Shown: positions 36,977-49,188, counted from the first letter of the stretch. The stretch is 64,000 nucleotides of DNA from Epiperipatus broadwayi (GCA_028023455.1 JAQFVV010012398.1:8456682-8520681); one strand, 5' to 3'. The notes: generated from the letters alone by a model not told the origin. Numbers and translations: made by a program.

Positions 36977-39125
36977 TCGCTAATTATGAATTGAATAAGT
37001 CAATATTCCTTTCAATAAATTATAACAGATGTATTTCAATTGAGATCACTACAATAAAATTGAATCTGGGAATATAAGATTAAATATATATCAAAGTGTT
37101 TTTTTTTAATTCTCGCATAGCATTTAAAAAGTTTTGATTCCAAAAATTATTCTAAAATTGAGATTAAATGATTTATTTGGATTAAGATTTTTAAGATTTA
37201 TAATATAGTAAAGAGTTTTTCACTTTTCTTTAGCTAATAATAATTGTATAACTATTTACTGATTAATTATTGGATAGATATGGCTGATTAACACCCATTT
37301 ATTGATTAATTATTGGGATCAATATGGGCTGAGTAGTTATTAAATTTTTTTTTAAGAAAACCATTCAGCCCATATCTAATCATTCAATAATTTAACAATA
37401 AATAGATATCAAACTATTATTAACTAAATAAAATTACAATTTACCACTCATGCTGATATATATAGTCTGAAAAATATTATTTGCATCTGGAGAGGCTTCT
37501 GCCTTATAGTACATTACATGAAACATTACCATATGCAAAACATTTTAGATAGAAAATTAATTACTGATAATGTAAACAAAATCAACTTATTCTAAGATCA
37601 ACAAGACCATAAAGTTATGAGAAGTGTCAAAATGATAATTTTGACTTTAGGTAAGAATTCATATAAATAAAACCTTAATAACATAATTGCTTCTATCAAT
37701 CAGTAAAAGCATAATAGAAATAAATTTGGTTTGATACCTACTGAGTAAAATTTTTACACCATGTAATGAACTGTCTGTCAGGTTTCAATAATTTGTGTGG
37801 TTCAGTACATGTAGAATACCATTAATCTATATATTTATTATTCAAACAAAATTTCAAAAATGAGCTTTACTTAAATAATGAATAAACTAGTCTTCACACA
37901 TACCTATTTACAAACAAAATTAAAGAAAAAAACACCAGTGAATATCTATAAATTAAATAAACTTAATTCTGTAAGTTGGAGTTTTAGATTAACAATAAGT
38001 GATAAAAGATTCATTTTAACATCTGAATAATTCTCAGATTCAAACAAATACCCAAAATCAGGTGTTTGGATTAATGATGTTTTTTTTCTGTATAAGTATA
38101 CAATTTGCTAAAATGGACTTCAATATCAGACAAAATTGTGAAACTTTTTCCATAAGCAATTAATAAGTCATATATAAAAACTTCCTTAGTAACTGTGAAA
38201 GTCAAATCTATGGATGTGTGGTGTAAAGTTGTTGAACCTTTAGAAATCTTTATGCAAACATTTTTTTATTCTGTCCATTTGGATACAAATGATTGTTTCT
38301 CTTGTCAAAATAGATAGCAATCCATTTGCCATTTTTATGGTCTATGATTCAAATTCAGTACAGGTAAAGCTTGAAAAGGTTTTTTTAAAAAAATAGATTT
38401 AGAATTTCTTAATTTATAAAAACTGTCATGCCTGATTATCAAAATCAAATTTATGATTTTTTAAAAAGTATTATTTTCTATCATGCTATAACATTAATGA
38501 TGTGGTGGGGAATTTTTTTTTTTTATAAATATTTATTCATCATATTATATTTTTCATTAAATTGTCTCATAAAAGGTCACCTTTGTAAATTATTTATTTT
38601 ATTTTTAATATTTAGTATCTTTTGTTATTATTATATATGATGAAAGGTTGCTTATAATTTTATGATAATAACTTGAATTTTTTGTTTACTTTTTTATTTA
38701 GATTATGTTTGTGATGATAATTTTTTCCTTTGGATGTGGTAGGATATCTATTACCAATTGTACCTCTGAATTTAGGTAAATAAGTTGATTTTTTTTATGT
38801 CTTTTATTTTCATATATCATCAAAGTTTTTTAAATTATGTAATGAATAAAATTTTATTTTTAGTATGACTATTGTTATTTTTCCTTATGAGGAAGACATT
38901 GCCTTCATAACATCACCATCCTATAAAGTGCATAATATTTCAAAATGAATTATTTTAAAAAATGGAGACTATTACAAAATGATTTTTTAAAAAAAAAAAA
39001 AAACTATAATAATAGCGTGTTTGTTAAAATAATGGACACAATTCATAACCACTAATCATTATATACATGAATACAGTTATAGAAACAAAACCACAATGCT
39101 GAAATCTATATAAAATATTTGAAAT
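36977..39125. other. AT-rich intergenic with a 200 bp foldback
   Basis: No gene seen. An inverted repeat at 37,232-37,430 has TTAGCTAATAATAATTGTAT with GATATGGGCTGA on the left and TCAGCCCATATC with ATTATTAACTAA mirrored on the right. The 70-codon frame at 38,428-38,640 is a hydrophobic low-complexity read-through of AT-rich DNA. Confidence 0.5.
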
Positions 39126-39129
39126 GCTC

Positions 39130-39662
39130 CATAGCTATATTGTTTTACCTGCACTTCCCTTTTAAACAGGCAAAACTCTCCATACAATAGTGCCACTCAG
39201 TGCAAACCAGTGTAATCAATGGATACCAGAAGGCTTGTGCACAAAATATCTATCTAGTGCATACTCATCCAATATCCCCAGATTAGTTTCTGGCCTGTAG
39301 CCTTCATCAGTAAGGAGCCTTGGTTATGAGAGCACTGCACCTAGATCTTAGGATCTAATGCAACCCTCCAGAAACCACCTTTTATCTCTACTTAACTACA
39401 AAACTATGAGAATAAAATTGAAAACACAATATTTTCAATCTAAGCTCATTAGCTTATATAGTGATATAGGTCTGAACTCAGTTTAGTACCCATACATTTT
39501 TGTGTCTTTGATTTTTTTAATAATCATAGACACCACTATCCTATTAGACAGGATTGGTATTAAACCACCAAACATCACATGATCACTATTTTCTATGCTT
39601 GCTCATAACTGTTTTAATAACAGTTATGAAAAAGCATAGGAAATGGTGATCATGTGATGACT
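39130..39662. repeat. Foldback family B, second copy with terminal hairpin
   Basis: One family B unit: AGTGCCACTCAGTGCAAACC, GGCTTGTGCACAAAATATC, CCAATATCCCCAGATTAG, CTTAGGATCTAATGCAACC and CATCACATGATCAC. Its right end is a hairpin with arms of about 41 bp (39,574-39,614 and 39,619-39,659) around a 4 base loop, ending GGTGATCATGTGATG. The full second arm is missing. Confidence 0.78.
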
Positions 39663-40282
39663 TGCCCTTTAAAATAAAGAATAGTTTAAATTTTCTTTCT
39701 ATTTCTTATATTTGAGTTTGGAGAATAAAATGACTATTGTACATTCTTTCTAAGTATACATAAAAAATTAAACATATTTGTTTGTTTGCAATGCAAGATT
39801 TTGCTTACTTAGTTTCATGCTCCTTATTTAAATTAGTGAAAATTTTAATATAATAATATCATTGCAATATATATTGAAGAGAATATGATTTGGATTTTGT
39901 TTCAATGGACTGCAAAAATTGTGGCTTTTCTTTATTTTAAAGAGAAATGTGACTGAAACAATATAGCTATTTGGTGTTTCAAATGAGTATAATCATATAT
40001 TGTGATTTTCTAGATCAGGAATGGCAAACTTTTTAATAAGCTAGTAAAAATTGAATTAATTTTTTTAAAAAAACTGATGCTGGATATGATATTATATGAA
40101 TAATTATAAAGCAAATGCATGTAAATTTGTTTTTATTTAGAAGTCAATTATTATACACAATTTTATAATGAATAAAAAAATAAACATTAACATGAATAAA
40201 AGAAATAATAACAACAAATTTTGCATTATGTATATATAATGTGAAATTTGTTGGTTATTAATTCTTGTAATTTTTTTTATAT

Positions 40283-42296
40283 TTAAAAATCATTACATGC
40301 AGCAGATAATTCTTTGCTAAGTCTGTTTTTTTTTATATCAGAATTTATAAAATTGATTGACAACGATAATTGCTCACTCACATATGTTGAACAATATATT
40401 GTTAAATGGGCATTTACCAGTTTTTTTTATATCTACCAGTTGAAGAGTTCCATTCCTTCAGTATAATATGTTCAGTTCTTTCTTCAATTGTTTACTTTAT
40501 TGTCAATAATATTTTCAGAAATTTTCCTCTAACTCTGTAATTAAATTTTGAATATTTGTTTTTCCACATAAAACTGCTTTGGAATTTTAATTCCATTTCT
40601 AAATTGTTGCTATCTAAATATATGAAAAAGATTAATTTCAAGTTCTTAAATTGAATTTTACATGAAAACAAAATAGGCTAGAGTATACTTTGTAAATGTT
40701 TATTTTAATTAAATCTCTCCAAAAAAGCTTATTTAATTTCATCTATAATTGTTAACCTGTTATTATAAAGCGCTGAAAACTTTGAAATTATTCAAATGGA
40801 GGTCAATCTCTGATAGTGTGCTATTTCTTAAATATTATAAATCATCCCACACTCTCCAGCTGGTAAGAATTTAAGAAACTTAAGAGTTGGTATATATAGA
40901 ATGTATGCTCTAAACTTAAGTAATTCACTTAAGTTTTTTAAATTCTTACTGGAGGGAGAATGTGCAGAGATTTATAATATTTAAGAAATAGTGGATCATC
41001 AGAGATTGACTTCTACTTGAATAATTTCTATAATTGTTAAATATTTTTAATGCAATTTTTTGAGTTTTGATACTATTTTCAAAAATTCTTGAAACTTGAA
41101 AATGTTTTTGTAAGGATGAGAAAGTTTTCATTATTTTTATGTATATCAAATTTCATCACAATCATTTCAATATTTTTAATTTTGGTTAAAACATCTAGAC
41201 AACATTTTACTCAGTTCATTGATATGCTAAATGATATCACATAAAAACATTGTCATTTAGTTATACTATAATTTATCATTCATCATAAACATTATTTTTA
41301 TGTGCAAAAAAGTTGTATTTCTTTTTATTTATAAACTGATTTAAAACTTGAACATAATTGAACTACAAATAATGAACTCCAGAGTATTGAGATTTAATTT
41401 TCTGTAAAAATTGGGTTAATTCTCTCTCCCTAATGGAGAGTTCTTGCATTTATAATACTGCCAACTTTTATTACAATTAGCATTATGTTTGATAATGTTT
41501 TCAATACTTGTTTTGCACATAGCATCTCTTGATGAGTGAGTCAATGAAATTCAATTAAAGAAATATCAACATTTTGTTTAAGTTGCTGAACAAATCCAAA
41601 ATTTTTCCCAACTATGCAATTTTTTTCAAATCAATGTTCATTTTTGTAAATGTATAATTAAATTTCTTACAATTATTAATTTTATCAATTCTTTCCTCAT
41701 TATATTTTTGGATTTATATCTTACCAAAACTGCAAGATGTGCATGACCATTTATGTCTGGACAACTCATCACATTTTGCCATATTTTAAACCACAATTAA
41801 TTTCCATTGCTAATATTTTATTTTTTACTGTATTACAAGTTATTGGTAATTCATTTATGCATTTTATTATTAGGTATTTTTCTTTTAAATCAACAAATAT
41901 TATAGTACTACATCACAAAAAAGCTTTTTAAAAAAATTTCTTTCCAAAGTGATTTTCCATATCAAGCAACAATACAGTATGCTAAGTGAAAACTATATAT
42001 TACTTGTTTTTTCAGAATAAAAAAAATTGTAAATATATTGGCTTGAGATTTTTATAGTGTGGATTTTTTTTTAAAAAAAAAAAAATCTTTATTCGCCTCT
42101 ATTAAAACAAACAAGATTTTTATGTATTTTTTCAAAATATCGTTTTACACTGTAAGAATGTAATGTGGTATTTTCATTATAAATTATGCAAAGAGTTTTC
42201 CTCTTTACATTCAATAACTCCAAATTTGTCAAGCCACTCTGAATGATAAAATCTTAAACTTGTTTTATTCAGCGTATGTTTCTTGGCCGCTAACAT
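40283..42296 (-). pseudogene. hAT transposase of the ZBED5/GTF2IRD2-like kind, broken
   Basis: Starts at ATG (42,296) with MLAAKKHTLNKTSLRFYHSE then WLDKFGVIECKEE. It continues after a frameshift with CIIYNENTTLHSYSVKRYFE and KIHKNLVC, the BED zinc finger, in which the second expected Cys reads Tyr. At 41,605-41,510 the block GKNFGFVQQLKQNVDISLIE, FH-stop-LTHQEMLCAKQVL matches the conserved transposase core around His-x-x-x-His-Q. Near 40,420-40,283 the C-terminus NAHLTIYCSTYVSEQLS, INFINSDIKKNRLSKELSAA is the hAT dimerisation region. Many stops and frameshifts plus a 271 bp insertion make it dead. Related transposases have been domesticated in vertebrates, but nothing here suggests that. Confidence 0.82.
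40756..41026. mobile_element. Palindromic element family C inside the hAT element
   Basis: A 271 bp insertion with a perfect 14 bp target duplication, TCTATAATTGTTAA, at 40,742-40,755 and 41,027-41,040. Same layout as the 11,964 copy: unmirrored head CCTGTTATTATAAAGCGCTG, then palindromic arms (AAATTATTCAAATGGAGG with CTCTGATAGTGTGCTATTTC, mirrored on the right) and a central AACTTAAGTAATTCACTTAAG. It interrupts coding sequence of the hAT transposase, so it is younger than that element. Confidence 0.88.
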
Positions 42297-42742
42297 AATT
42301 AACTTCTGAAAAAATAAAAATATTTACAATTATAAATTATGTAACTTGAAATAGAGACAAACTGAGAAATATTATTTACTGGCAGTTGAAATTTTTATAT
42401 TACCCTAATTTAAATCAATACTTATTAAGAGTATAGTTGTTGTTAACAGAGACACTAACCTAAAATAAAAATATTTATGTTTAATTCATCACACACGTGC
42501 ATAAATTCCTGCATACATGCGATATAGGGCTCTCTATTGCTGAGTAATTACGATAATACCAACTTTGTATTTTACTTAAGACGTTTAAGATTTTTGTCAT
42601 GAAGTTGTTGTTTTTTTTGGTTTGGAAAATTGATTTTTTAATGCATAATTAATTACATTGTGCTTTACAAATAATATGTAGGCAACTTAAAATAGTTGCA
42701 TACATTAGGCGGTAACCCGCAAATCATAGTTCGCCAAAACTG

Positions 42743-43789
42743 AGCTAAATTATCAAAATTAGTGCTAGTAAAAAAATAATTAACCAAATCTATTATTTTA
42801 TTTGTTTATTATTGTAATTATAAAATTCCATTGAACTTATTTTTTTATATTTTTCTAACTGGAATTAAAAATGATATTTACCTATATTCATTCCATTATG
42901 GCGATATTACAATACTTCATTACGCATAGTTAATATGTATACTGCTTTCAAATAGCGATGTTTAGTGTTTAGGTTATAATTAAGTTGTTATTAGTTTTAT
43001 TACTAAATAGAAAAGTGTATTCTGTTCAAAATTCAGTAATAAAATGTACTTAAATAATTAAAAGTAATATATTTAAATTTACAAGTACAACTTTGCTTTT
43101 TAGCTACAGTTTGTGGTTTATTTATGACAATCATTTTTGTTTCGCAAATGTATATGTGTGTGTGTGCATGAATATAATTGATGTACTAAACCTAAATATA
43201 ATGTTTGTTAATACAGAATTTCATTTTTTAAAAAAAAATATTATTAAACTAAAGAATACAATTTTAAAAAATAGATTTTAAAAGCTTAAATATACTCAAG
43301 TATAGATGGGTGTTTATACATACGTGTTAACAAAAATTTTGCAAGGTTTTTTGACCTATAGCTATCGGCCGTCTGATTAAAGTAACTAGAGCGAAACTAA
43401 AGATTGCATCAAATATCTTTAGGGTGGATACGTAAACGTGAATCAATGTCCTTCAAACTATTTTTTAAATTTTTATAGTTCAATAAATTTAGTGTTCATT
43501 GACTACATTCAGCTAATATAATTTATTAATCATTACGTGATTATATATATATATTCTAATGACTAGTACGTAAAATAAAAGACTAAAAAAAACTATTTGG
43601 TAATATAAAGGCAGTGGTTGATCAAAAACAATTTTTTTATATGAATTAATTATCTGCATCCTATATGAGAAAGCAAAAGTGACACTAATAGAATAACATT
43701 ATCTTTGTAGTAAGTTAAGATGCAAGATCTCCAATCAATCTATTTACTGGGGGATATGTAAACGTATATTATCAGTTTTTTTTACAGAG
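42743..43789. other. AT-rich intergenic, no gene seen
   Basis: Slightly less AT-rich in places (near 42,900 and 43,360-43,430), but no exon, domain or repeat end was recognised. The 62-codon frame at 43,093-43,281 has no domain character. Confidence 0.5.
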
Positions 43790-43829
43790 GCAAATGGAAA
43801 TCATTATCGACCATTATCAATCCACTGCA

Positions 43830-45150
43830 GGGTGAAGGTCTCCCCAAGTTTAATCCATCTTTTCCAATCTCTAGCCTCTTTTTTCTGCATCAATCCTGTA
43901 CCCTTTATTGTTTCATCTATCCATCTCAAATGTGATTTTTTTCTCGGTCTTTTATGATCTCTTGGATGCCAGTTCAAGATTTCAATTGTCCATCCATTAT
44001 CATGTCTTCTAGCAATATGTCCACCCCAACTTCACTTCAGTCTTTTAATTTTTTCAACTATGTCAGTAAAACCTGTTTGTTCTCTTACCCATATATTCTA
44101 TTTTCAATCTCTTCTTGTTACTCTAACATGTATCTCTCCACACTTCTTTGAGTAGTCTGAAGTCTCTGTATTGAGTTTTTATTAAGTATACAAATCTCAG
44201 ATTCATAAGTAAGAACTGGTAAAACACATTTATTAAAAACCTTCCTTTTCAAACACATAGGCATATTTCCTTTCAGTATTAAGTTATTTCTACCAAAGCA
44301 CCCCAACCAAATTTAATTCTATGATTGATTTCATCCATTATGTTTCCATTTGCAGTAATAATCTGACCAAGGTACTTGTAATTGTTAACTTCTTCTAACT
44401 CATCATAATCAATCTTTATTTTCATCTTTTGAAAAAATCCATTGAACATTAGTCTTTTTAATGTTTACCTTTAATCCTACTTTCTTACTTTCATTTGATA
44501 ACTTGCAACATTTCCTGAAACTCTGAAGCATTATTTGAAAAAACAATTATTTCATTTGCAAAATTTAAATGATTTAAATAATCTCCATTTACTTTTATTT
44601 ATTTTTTCCCATTTTAATCCACAAAATACTTCTTGCAACACTGCTATAAAATGTTTGAAGATATGGCATCACGTGTTTTACATTCTTCTCAATGTTATTC
44701 TTTTTAGTACCATTGTATAATCTAATTGTTGCTGTTAGACTTTTATAAATAGTCTTCAGAATATGAAAATATCCCAGGTTTATACCTTGATGATCCAATG
44801 CTTTAATTACTGCAAAAATGCCTATAGAATCAAATGTCTTTTCATAGTCTAGAAGTCCAAAGCATAATGGCAATTCATATTCATTTGTCCTATCTATAAC
44901 TTCTCACAATGCTTGGATATTATCTACTGTACTAAAACCACTTTTAAATCCATCTAGTTTTTTTGGATAGTTGAAATCCAAAGTTCTCTAGAGATGAGTT
45001 GTAATTATTTTCATAAAACTGATAAATGACTGATAGGTCTGTAATTTTTAATATCTTCTTTATTACCTTTTTTAAATATTAATATTATTACTGCATTCTA
45101 TCAGTCATCTAGTACCCCTTTATCATTTAGACATTCCCTACCAATATTAA
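43830..45150 (-). pseudogene. RTE reverse transcriptase, broken
   Basis: Legible pieces on the minus strand: the FKSGFSTVDNIQAL block, then the frame at 44,873-44,595 (PLCFGLLDYEKTFDSI, VIKALDHQGINLGY), and the frame at 44,306-44,118 (MGCFGRNNLILKGNMPMCLK, VLPVLTYESEICILNKNS, IQRLQTTQRSVERYMLE). This copy preserves the ICILNKNSIQRL segment that the 1-1,618 copy lost. The catalytic FADD region falls in a broken stretch near 44,550. Not functional. Confidence 0.87.
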
Positions 45151-45504
45151 AATGTTGTTTTAAACTCTTGAGACTTTTATTGTCTTCTACAGATTTCCTT
45201 GATAGCTCACAATTATACTTTTTTATATTATTATCAACACTTTTTCACACTATTTACAACATTTGAGATATTCAATCCTTCTTAGTGCATCATTTTTAAA
45301 TGTCTTCATATTCTTACTTTTCCTAATAAATTCTGTAGTCTCAATAGAAATTTTATTGGTCAATTGCTGCTTTTCGTACCAGCTATCTTTGCTGCAGTTT
45401 TTAAAAGTGTATCAATTATTTTCTTATTAATTTTATTCATATCTTAATCATGTTCAAAATCTGCTAATATTTGAAAATGGTTTGCAAATTCTAATTTATA
45501 TTCA

Positions 45505-46334
45505 TTAATGTTTCTGAAGATTAGGAATATCAACTGTGAATATTGTTTTTCTTAATAATTTTTGTCTCTCTAGTTTTACATTAACCCATGTCTTACATCT
45601 TACTAATCGATGATGATTTTCTGTGTTGAATTTATTAAGAACATTACAATCTTGAAATATGTATTTTCTGTTAGTCAAAATATAATTCAATTCTGTTAGT
45701 CAAAATATAATTCAATTCTGCTGTATCTTTATTTGAATGCTTCCATTTCCTTTTAACATTTTTCTAAAAAAAAAATGTGTAATATTTTTTATTTTTCTAC
45801 AAACTCCACAAGTCTATGTCCTCTCTCATTTTTATTACTATAACAAATTTACCTACAGCACTTTTATCTTTCATTTGTTTATGAATTTTAGCTATAAAGT
45901 CTCCCATAACAATTTTAAAATGTTCCAGGGTCTGATCAAAAGCCTTAGTACATCCATATAAAAATCTTCTACTACTTCATCACTATGAGAACTTATTGGG
46001 ACATAAACCTGACTTATCTGCATTTGATATCTGCTATTGAACTGAATGACTAGTCTTGCCACTCTGTCTAATACACTATCAATCTCCACAATGTTGTTTT
46101 TTCACTTTTTTATTTATAATGAATCCTACTCCACTTGTGCTTTCAATATTGGGGCATTTGTAGTAGAGTACATGTCCACTTTTTAAATCAATTATCTCTT
46201 CATCTTTTCTTCTAACTTCACAAAGTCCAATAATGTTCCATTTAATATGAGACAGTTATTTTTCCAATTCTTGCAATCTTCCTTCACTTTGAAAGTAATC
46301 TGCAGTTATAAGTACCTAAATAAAAAGTCATCAT
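45505..46334 (-). pseudogene. RTE endonuclease (APE-like), broken
   Basis: Begins MMTFYLGTYNCRLL and, after a frameshift, QSEGRLQELEK-stop-LSHIKW. NIIGLCEVRRKDEEI supplies the catalytic Glu region and LKSGHVLYYKC, STSGVGFIINKKV follow. The frame at 46,089-45,892 has RVARLVIQFNSRYQMQISQV and YVPISSHSDEVVEDFY, the Tyr-x-Pro block. The frame at 45,690-45,505 has MNYILTNRKYIFQD, then HHRLVRCKTWVNVKLERQK, the Asp/His end of the domain, with the expected Asp before HRLV replaced by His. In LINEs this enzyme nicks the target. It is inactive here through stops, frameshifts and the 25 bp duplication. Confidence 0.87.
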
Positions 46335-46799
46335 CAAATGGCAGCTTGGGTCTGCAATCAGGAGATTCTTAGCACCCTCCACCTTCAGCAACCAACTGCT
46401 ATCTTGGCTGTGATTTTTACAGCCTCCTGGGAATAAGGGTCATGATTTATTTTTCTGTCATGATTGTAAATATCTATTAGAAAAAAAATTTCACTCACAC
46501 ACATATTTACTCTGCCTTATCAAACAATTGAGAAGAAAGACCTTGGTGTTTCTTGATCTTAAGTTCAAAGGCAAAAAGCCAATAAACACATCATGCTGGC
46601 TAATCATGTTGGTGAGCAGCCATCCATGTTTATATACTATATGAATAATCATATAATAATAATAGCTGCATTGACTAGAACATATGGAATGGACATTAGG
46701 AGTTCTCCCTGCTCAGTTCCTTTAAGGCTTTCAAGAGAAATCAAAAGGTTTCCTTTCAATTAACAGCAAACTCCTAAGTGGAAATAAATATACAATAAT

Positions 46800-47185
46800 A
46801 AAAATAATAATTAAATGATTTATTGTTTGGAAGTGATAGATATGGGCTGTGATCCCTGGACTTTAAATTCAATTCTATCATTCTACCATGGCATCAACCA
46901 AAGTAGGGTAAAAAATAATCAATTGGTTTATTGTCAGGAGTTGATAAGAACTTTAAGCATTGGAAGTCTCAGAGTTGGAATCCAAAGCATGGACTTTATG
47001 CTCCAAATTCTGCCACATTATCATTGCACCAAATCATACAGGGAAAATTAATAATTGATTCATTTGTTACTCAGAAGATCATAAGTCAATTGAACATTGG
47101 ATGTGCCAAAATTGAGTCATGATCTTTAGATCTTGAACTTTAGATTTTGGCACTCTACCATTGCATCAAATCACTTTCATGCAAT
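46800..47185 (-). repeat. Tandem trimer of a tRNA-like unit, about 130 bp each
   Basis: On the minus strand three diverged units follow each other. Each begins like GATTTGATGCAATGGTAGAG (unit starts near 47,167, 47,038 and 46,903). Each has a weak B-box-like block about 50-60 bases on (GATCATGACTC, GGATTCCAACTC, GGATCACAGCCC) and a shared tail, CCAATG, TTATGATCTTCTGAG, ATCAATTATT, CCCT. The start resembles a tRNA A box. It reads as a trimeric SINE or a tRNA-related tandem array. There is no poly(A) and no obvious target duplication. Confidence 0.6.
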
Positions 47186-48850
47186 AGAATAATGATAAAT
47201 TAGCACTATCTTAAATTGATTTTTACTGATGGTATTTTGCTATTACTTTGTTTTAGTATCTTATTATTTAAAGGTATATTAAAAATCTTAAGAGTTTTTT
47301 ACATCACTAAATTGCCTAAATAATTATAATCAATCTACAATTAATGAGTTTTAATTAAAAAATACTAAAATCTGATTTCTTAGATATAAATGAGTCTAAT
47401 AAAATTACAAGAGAATATTCTTAAATAAAAAATAAAGTCAAGAACTGCTAGAAAACCATCTAAAAAATACAAATAAAAAATCACTAATTCTCAGACTTGT
47501 CTATTGTGGAGTGATGAAGGCTTCAGGGTTTTTTCATTTTTCTTTTATCCTTTAGCTAAGGAAAACTAATTATTTATTTACTGAACACATTTAAATAGCT
47601 AATTAAGTTTGTTAAAAACATCTGAAATCGTTAAAAACCAAAAAAAAAAAAAAATTCATATTTTAACTATTATTAATCTAAATCTAATACTGAAATAGCT
47701 TTCTGTTAAAAGGATTTATGCAGAGTAATCTGTCTTATTCATGGATTAGTCGTATCATTAATTTAAGAAATACAATTAAGTAAATATTTAATAGATTTTA
47801 TAAGTACTTTGTTTTAGATTTAACAAACTATAGATGGTAATCATTCTTTCCTCACAAGCCTGTTAAGCAGAGATGTTTAATCTGCAAGGAAACTTACTAT
47901 CACCCCAGCCATCTTATTTCCAAACTCAAATGTAATTATATAAGTCAATCTTAAGTGTCTATAAGTGAGAGGATAAATTTATAAATCATTCATTTTAAAT
48001 TTATTTCTTATTTTTAATATTCTTATTAGTACTTAAATAAATGTTAATATGAAATATAAATAACCAATCAAATCTTTTATATTTATAATCATTTCTTACT
48101 AGCTTGTCATCAAATTATGAGTAATCAATCACCCAGTATAAAATTTTTTTAGTTAAATCTCTCTCATTACATATAGATGATTGAAATATATGAACATCTT
48201 TACGGAAATAATAATCAGAGTTTCTATTTGTATTTTTTGACCACATAGACAAAATTGGGTGCACCCAAAATGGTTTTCACGAAATACATTTATACAGAAA
48301 GAAGTTGTCCTGAAAATTGTTTGCACGGGGTAGTAACTCATGATTTGATAATAATAATAAAAAACTAGTGATGACTACGATTTGATTGATTTCAAATATA
48401 TATATAAGGAACATTTGTCAATTTATTCCTAGTCGTCTTTTTTAATTGTTTTTATTCATATATTTTAAGACTGTGCGGATATCTTTATGCTTTTAATGTT
48501 TATATTTGTATATATTTAATTTTTTGGTGATCAGACACCCTCCATCTCACTTCACCATATTATAGTTATTTACTAGTTCAAAAATTAAGATTCTCCCATG
48601 CCACACATACATTTCATAAACAATTTCTGATTCTTAAAAAAGCCAGAGACATCAATCAAACCTCAATGGTCATGTTGACAATTTTACATTGTTTTCTGCT
48701 CTCTTTCAATATAAGATAGGGACTGATTTATAAATATATATATTTTTTAATTTAACTATAATTGAGAAGGATTAAGGAATTAACTGAAAATACTTCTGCA
48801 GACTGAAAGATTGTACGTATATAATAGTTAATCATCATTATATTTATTAT
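47186..48850. other. AT-rich intergenic, no gene seen
   Basis: No exon or repeat end recognised; short frames only, and a poly-A run near 47,640. Confidence 0.55.
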
Positions 48851-48852
48851 TA

Positions 48853-49054
48853 CCGTATAATACTAAACCATCCATGCATTTTACTACTGTTACGCAATGC
48901 TTTATTTACCACCCTCTTTTACAGTAATTAGGAAATATAAAGTTCTCAAGAAGATTGCTGGGGCAATCGAAACGGTAAACTGTAAAAGAGGGTAGTAAAT
49001 AAAGCATTGTGTAACAGTGGTAAAGGGCATGGATGATTTAGTATTATATGGTAT
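48853..49054. mobile_element. Small palindromic MITE with a hammerhead-like loop
   Basis: Arms at 48,853-48,925 and 48,980-49,054 are closely mirrored (TAATACTAAACCATCCATGC, TTATTTACCACCCTCTTTTA and complements). The 55 base loop contains CTCAAGAAG, then a GATTGC/GCAATC hairpin, then GAAACGG at 48,945-48,976, which resembles the Penelope-type minimal hammerhead layout with a mutated first core box. The arms are more alike than those of other palindromes here, so it is relatively young. No coding capacity. Confidence 0.75.
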
Positions 49055-49188
49055 ACATTTGGCAATACAATAAGAAAGAGTAATTATCATATTAATTATT
49101 GTTATGTGTGTACATATATATATATATAACACATTTACTTGTCTACACAGCTGGTATTATTTTAATAGTTCAACAGAGAACTGATTTT

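Larger units (their letters stand above)
40016..42742 (-). mobile_element. hAT DNA transposon (BED-finger type), decayed
   Basis: A 2.7 kb element. The 3' end on the plus strand starts CAGGAATGGCAAACTTTTT, a typical hAT terminal repeat. The other end, read on the minus strand from 42,742, is CAGTTTTGGCGAACT, matching at 12 of 15. Flanking 8-mers TTCTAGAT and AGCTAAAT agree at 5 of 8, so a target duplication is only weakly visible. The interior encodes a transposase on the minus strand with BED finger, central and C-terminal dimerisation blocks in the right order. It is interrupted by a family C palindrome at 40,756-41,026. Confidence 0.82.
43795..46440 (-). mobile_element. RTE LINE, nearly complete but broken
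   Basis: Same family as the element at 1-1,618, minus strand. From right to left: a 5' region (about 46,335-46,440), endonuclease (46,334 to about 45,505), RT (about 45,150 to 44,310) and C-terminal region (to about 43,830), ending in the same 3' block (CTGCAGTGGATTGATAATGG) at about 43,795. Frameshifts and stops occur throughout. A perfect 25 bp tandem duplication at 45,666-45,715 lies in the endonuclease and alone shifts the frame. Confidence 0.9.

Noticed and set aside
38428-38640. 70-codon hydrophobic frame as a membrane protein
   Set aside because: Phe/Tyr/Ile-rich read-through expected from AT-rich DNA; no splice or codon signal, no homologous copy.
46815-47122. 78- and 63-codon plus-strand frames as a small gene
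   Set aside because: They run antisense through the tandem tRNA-like units, and similar short peptides recur because the DNA repeats.
48902-49132. 76-codon minus-strand frame
   Set aside because: It lies across a MITE palindrome and its flank; no domain character.
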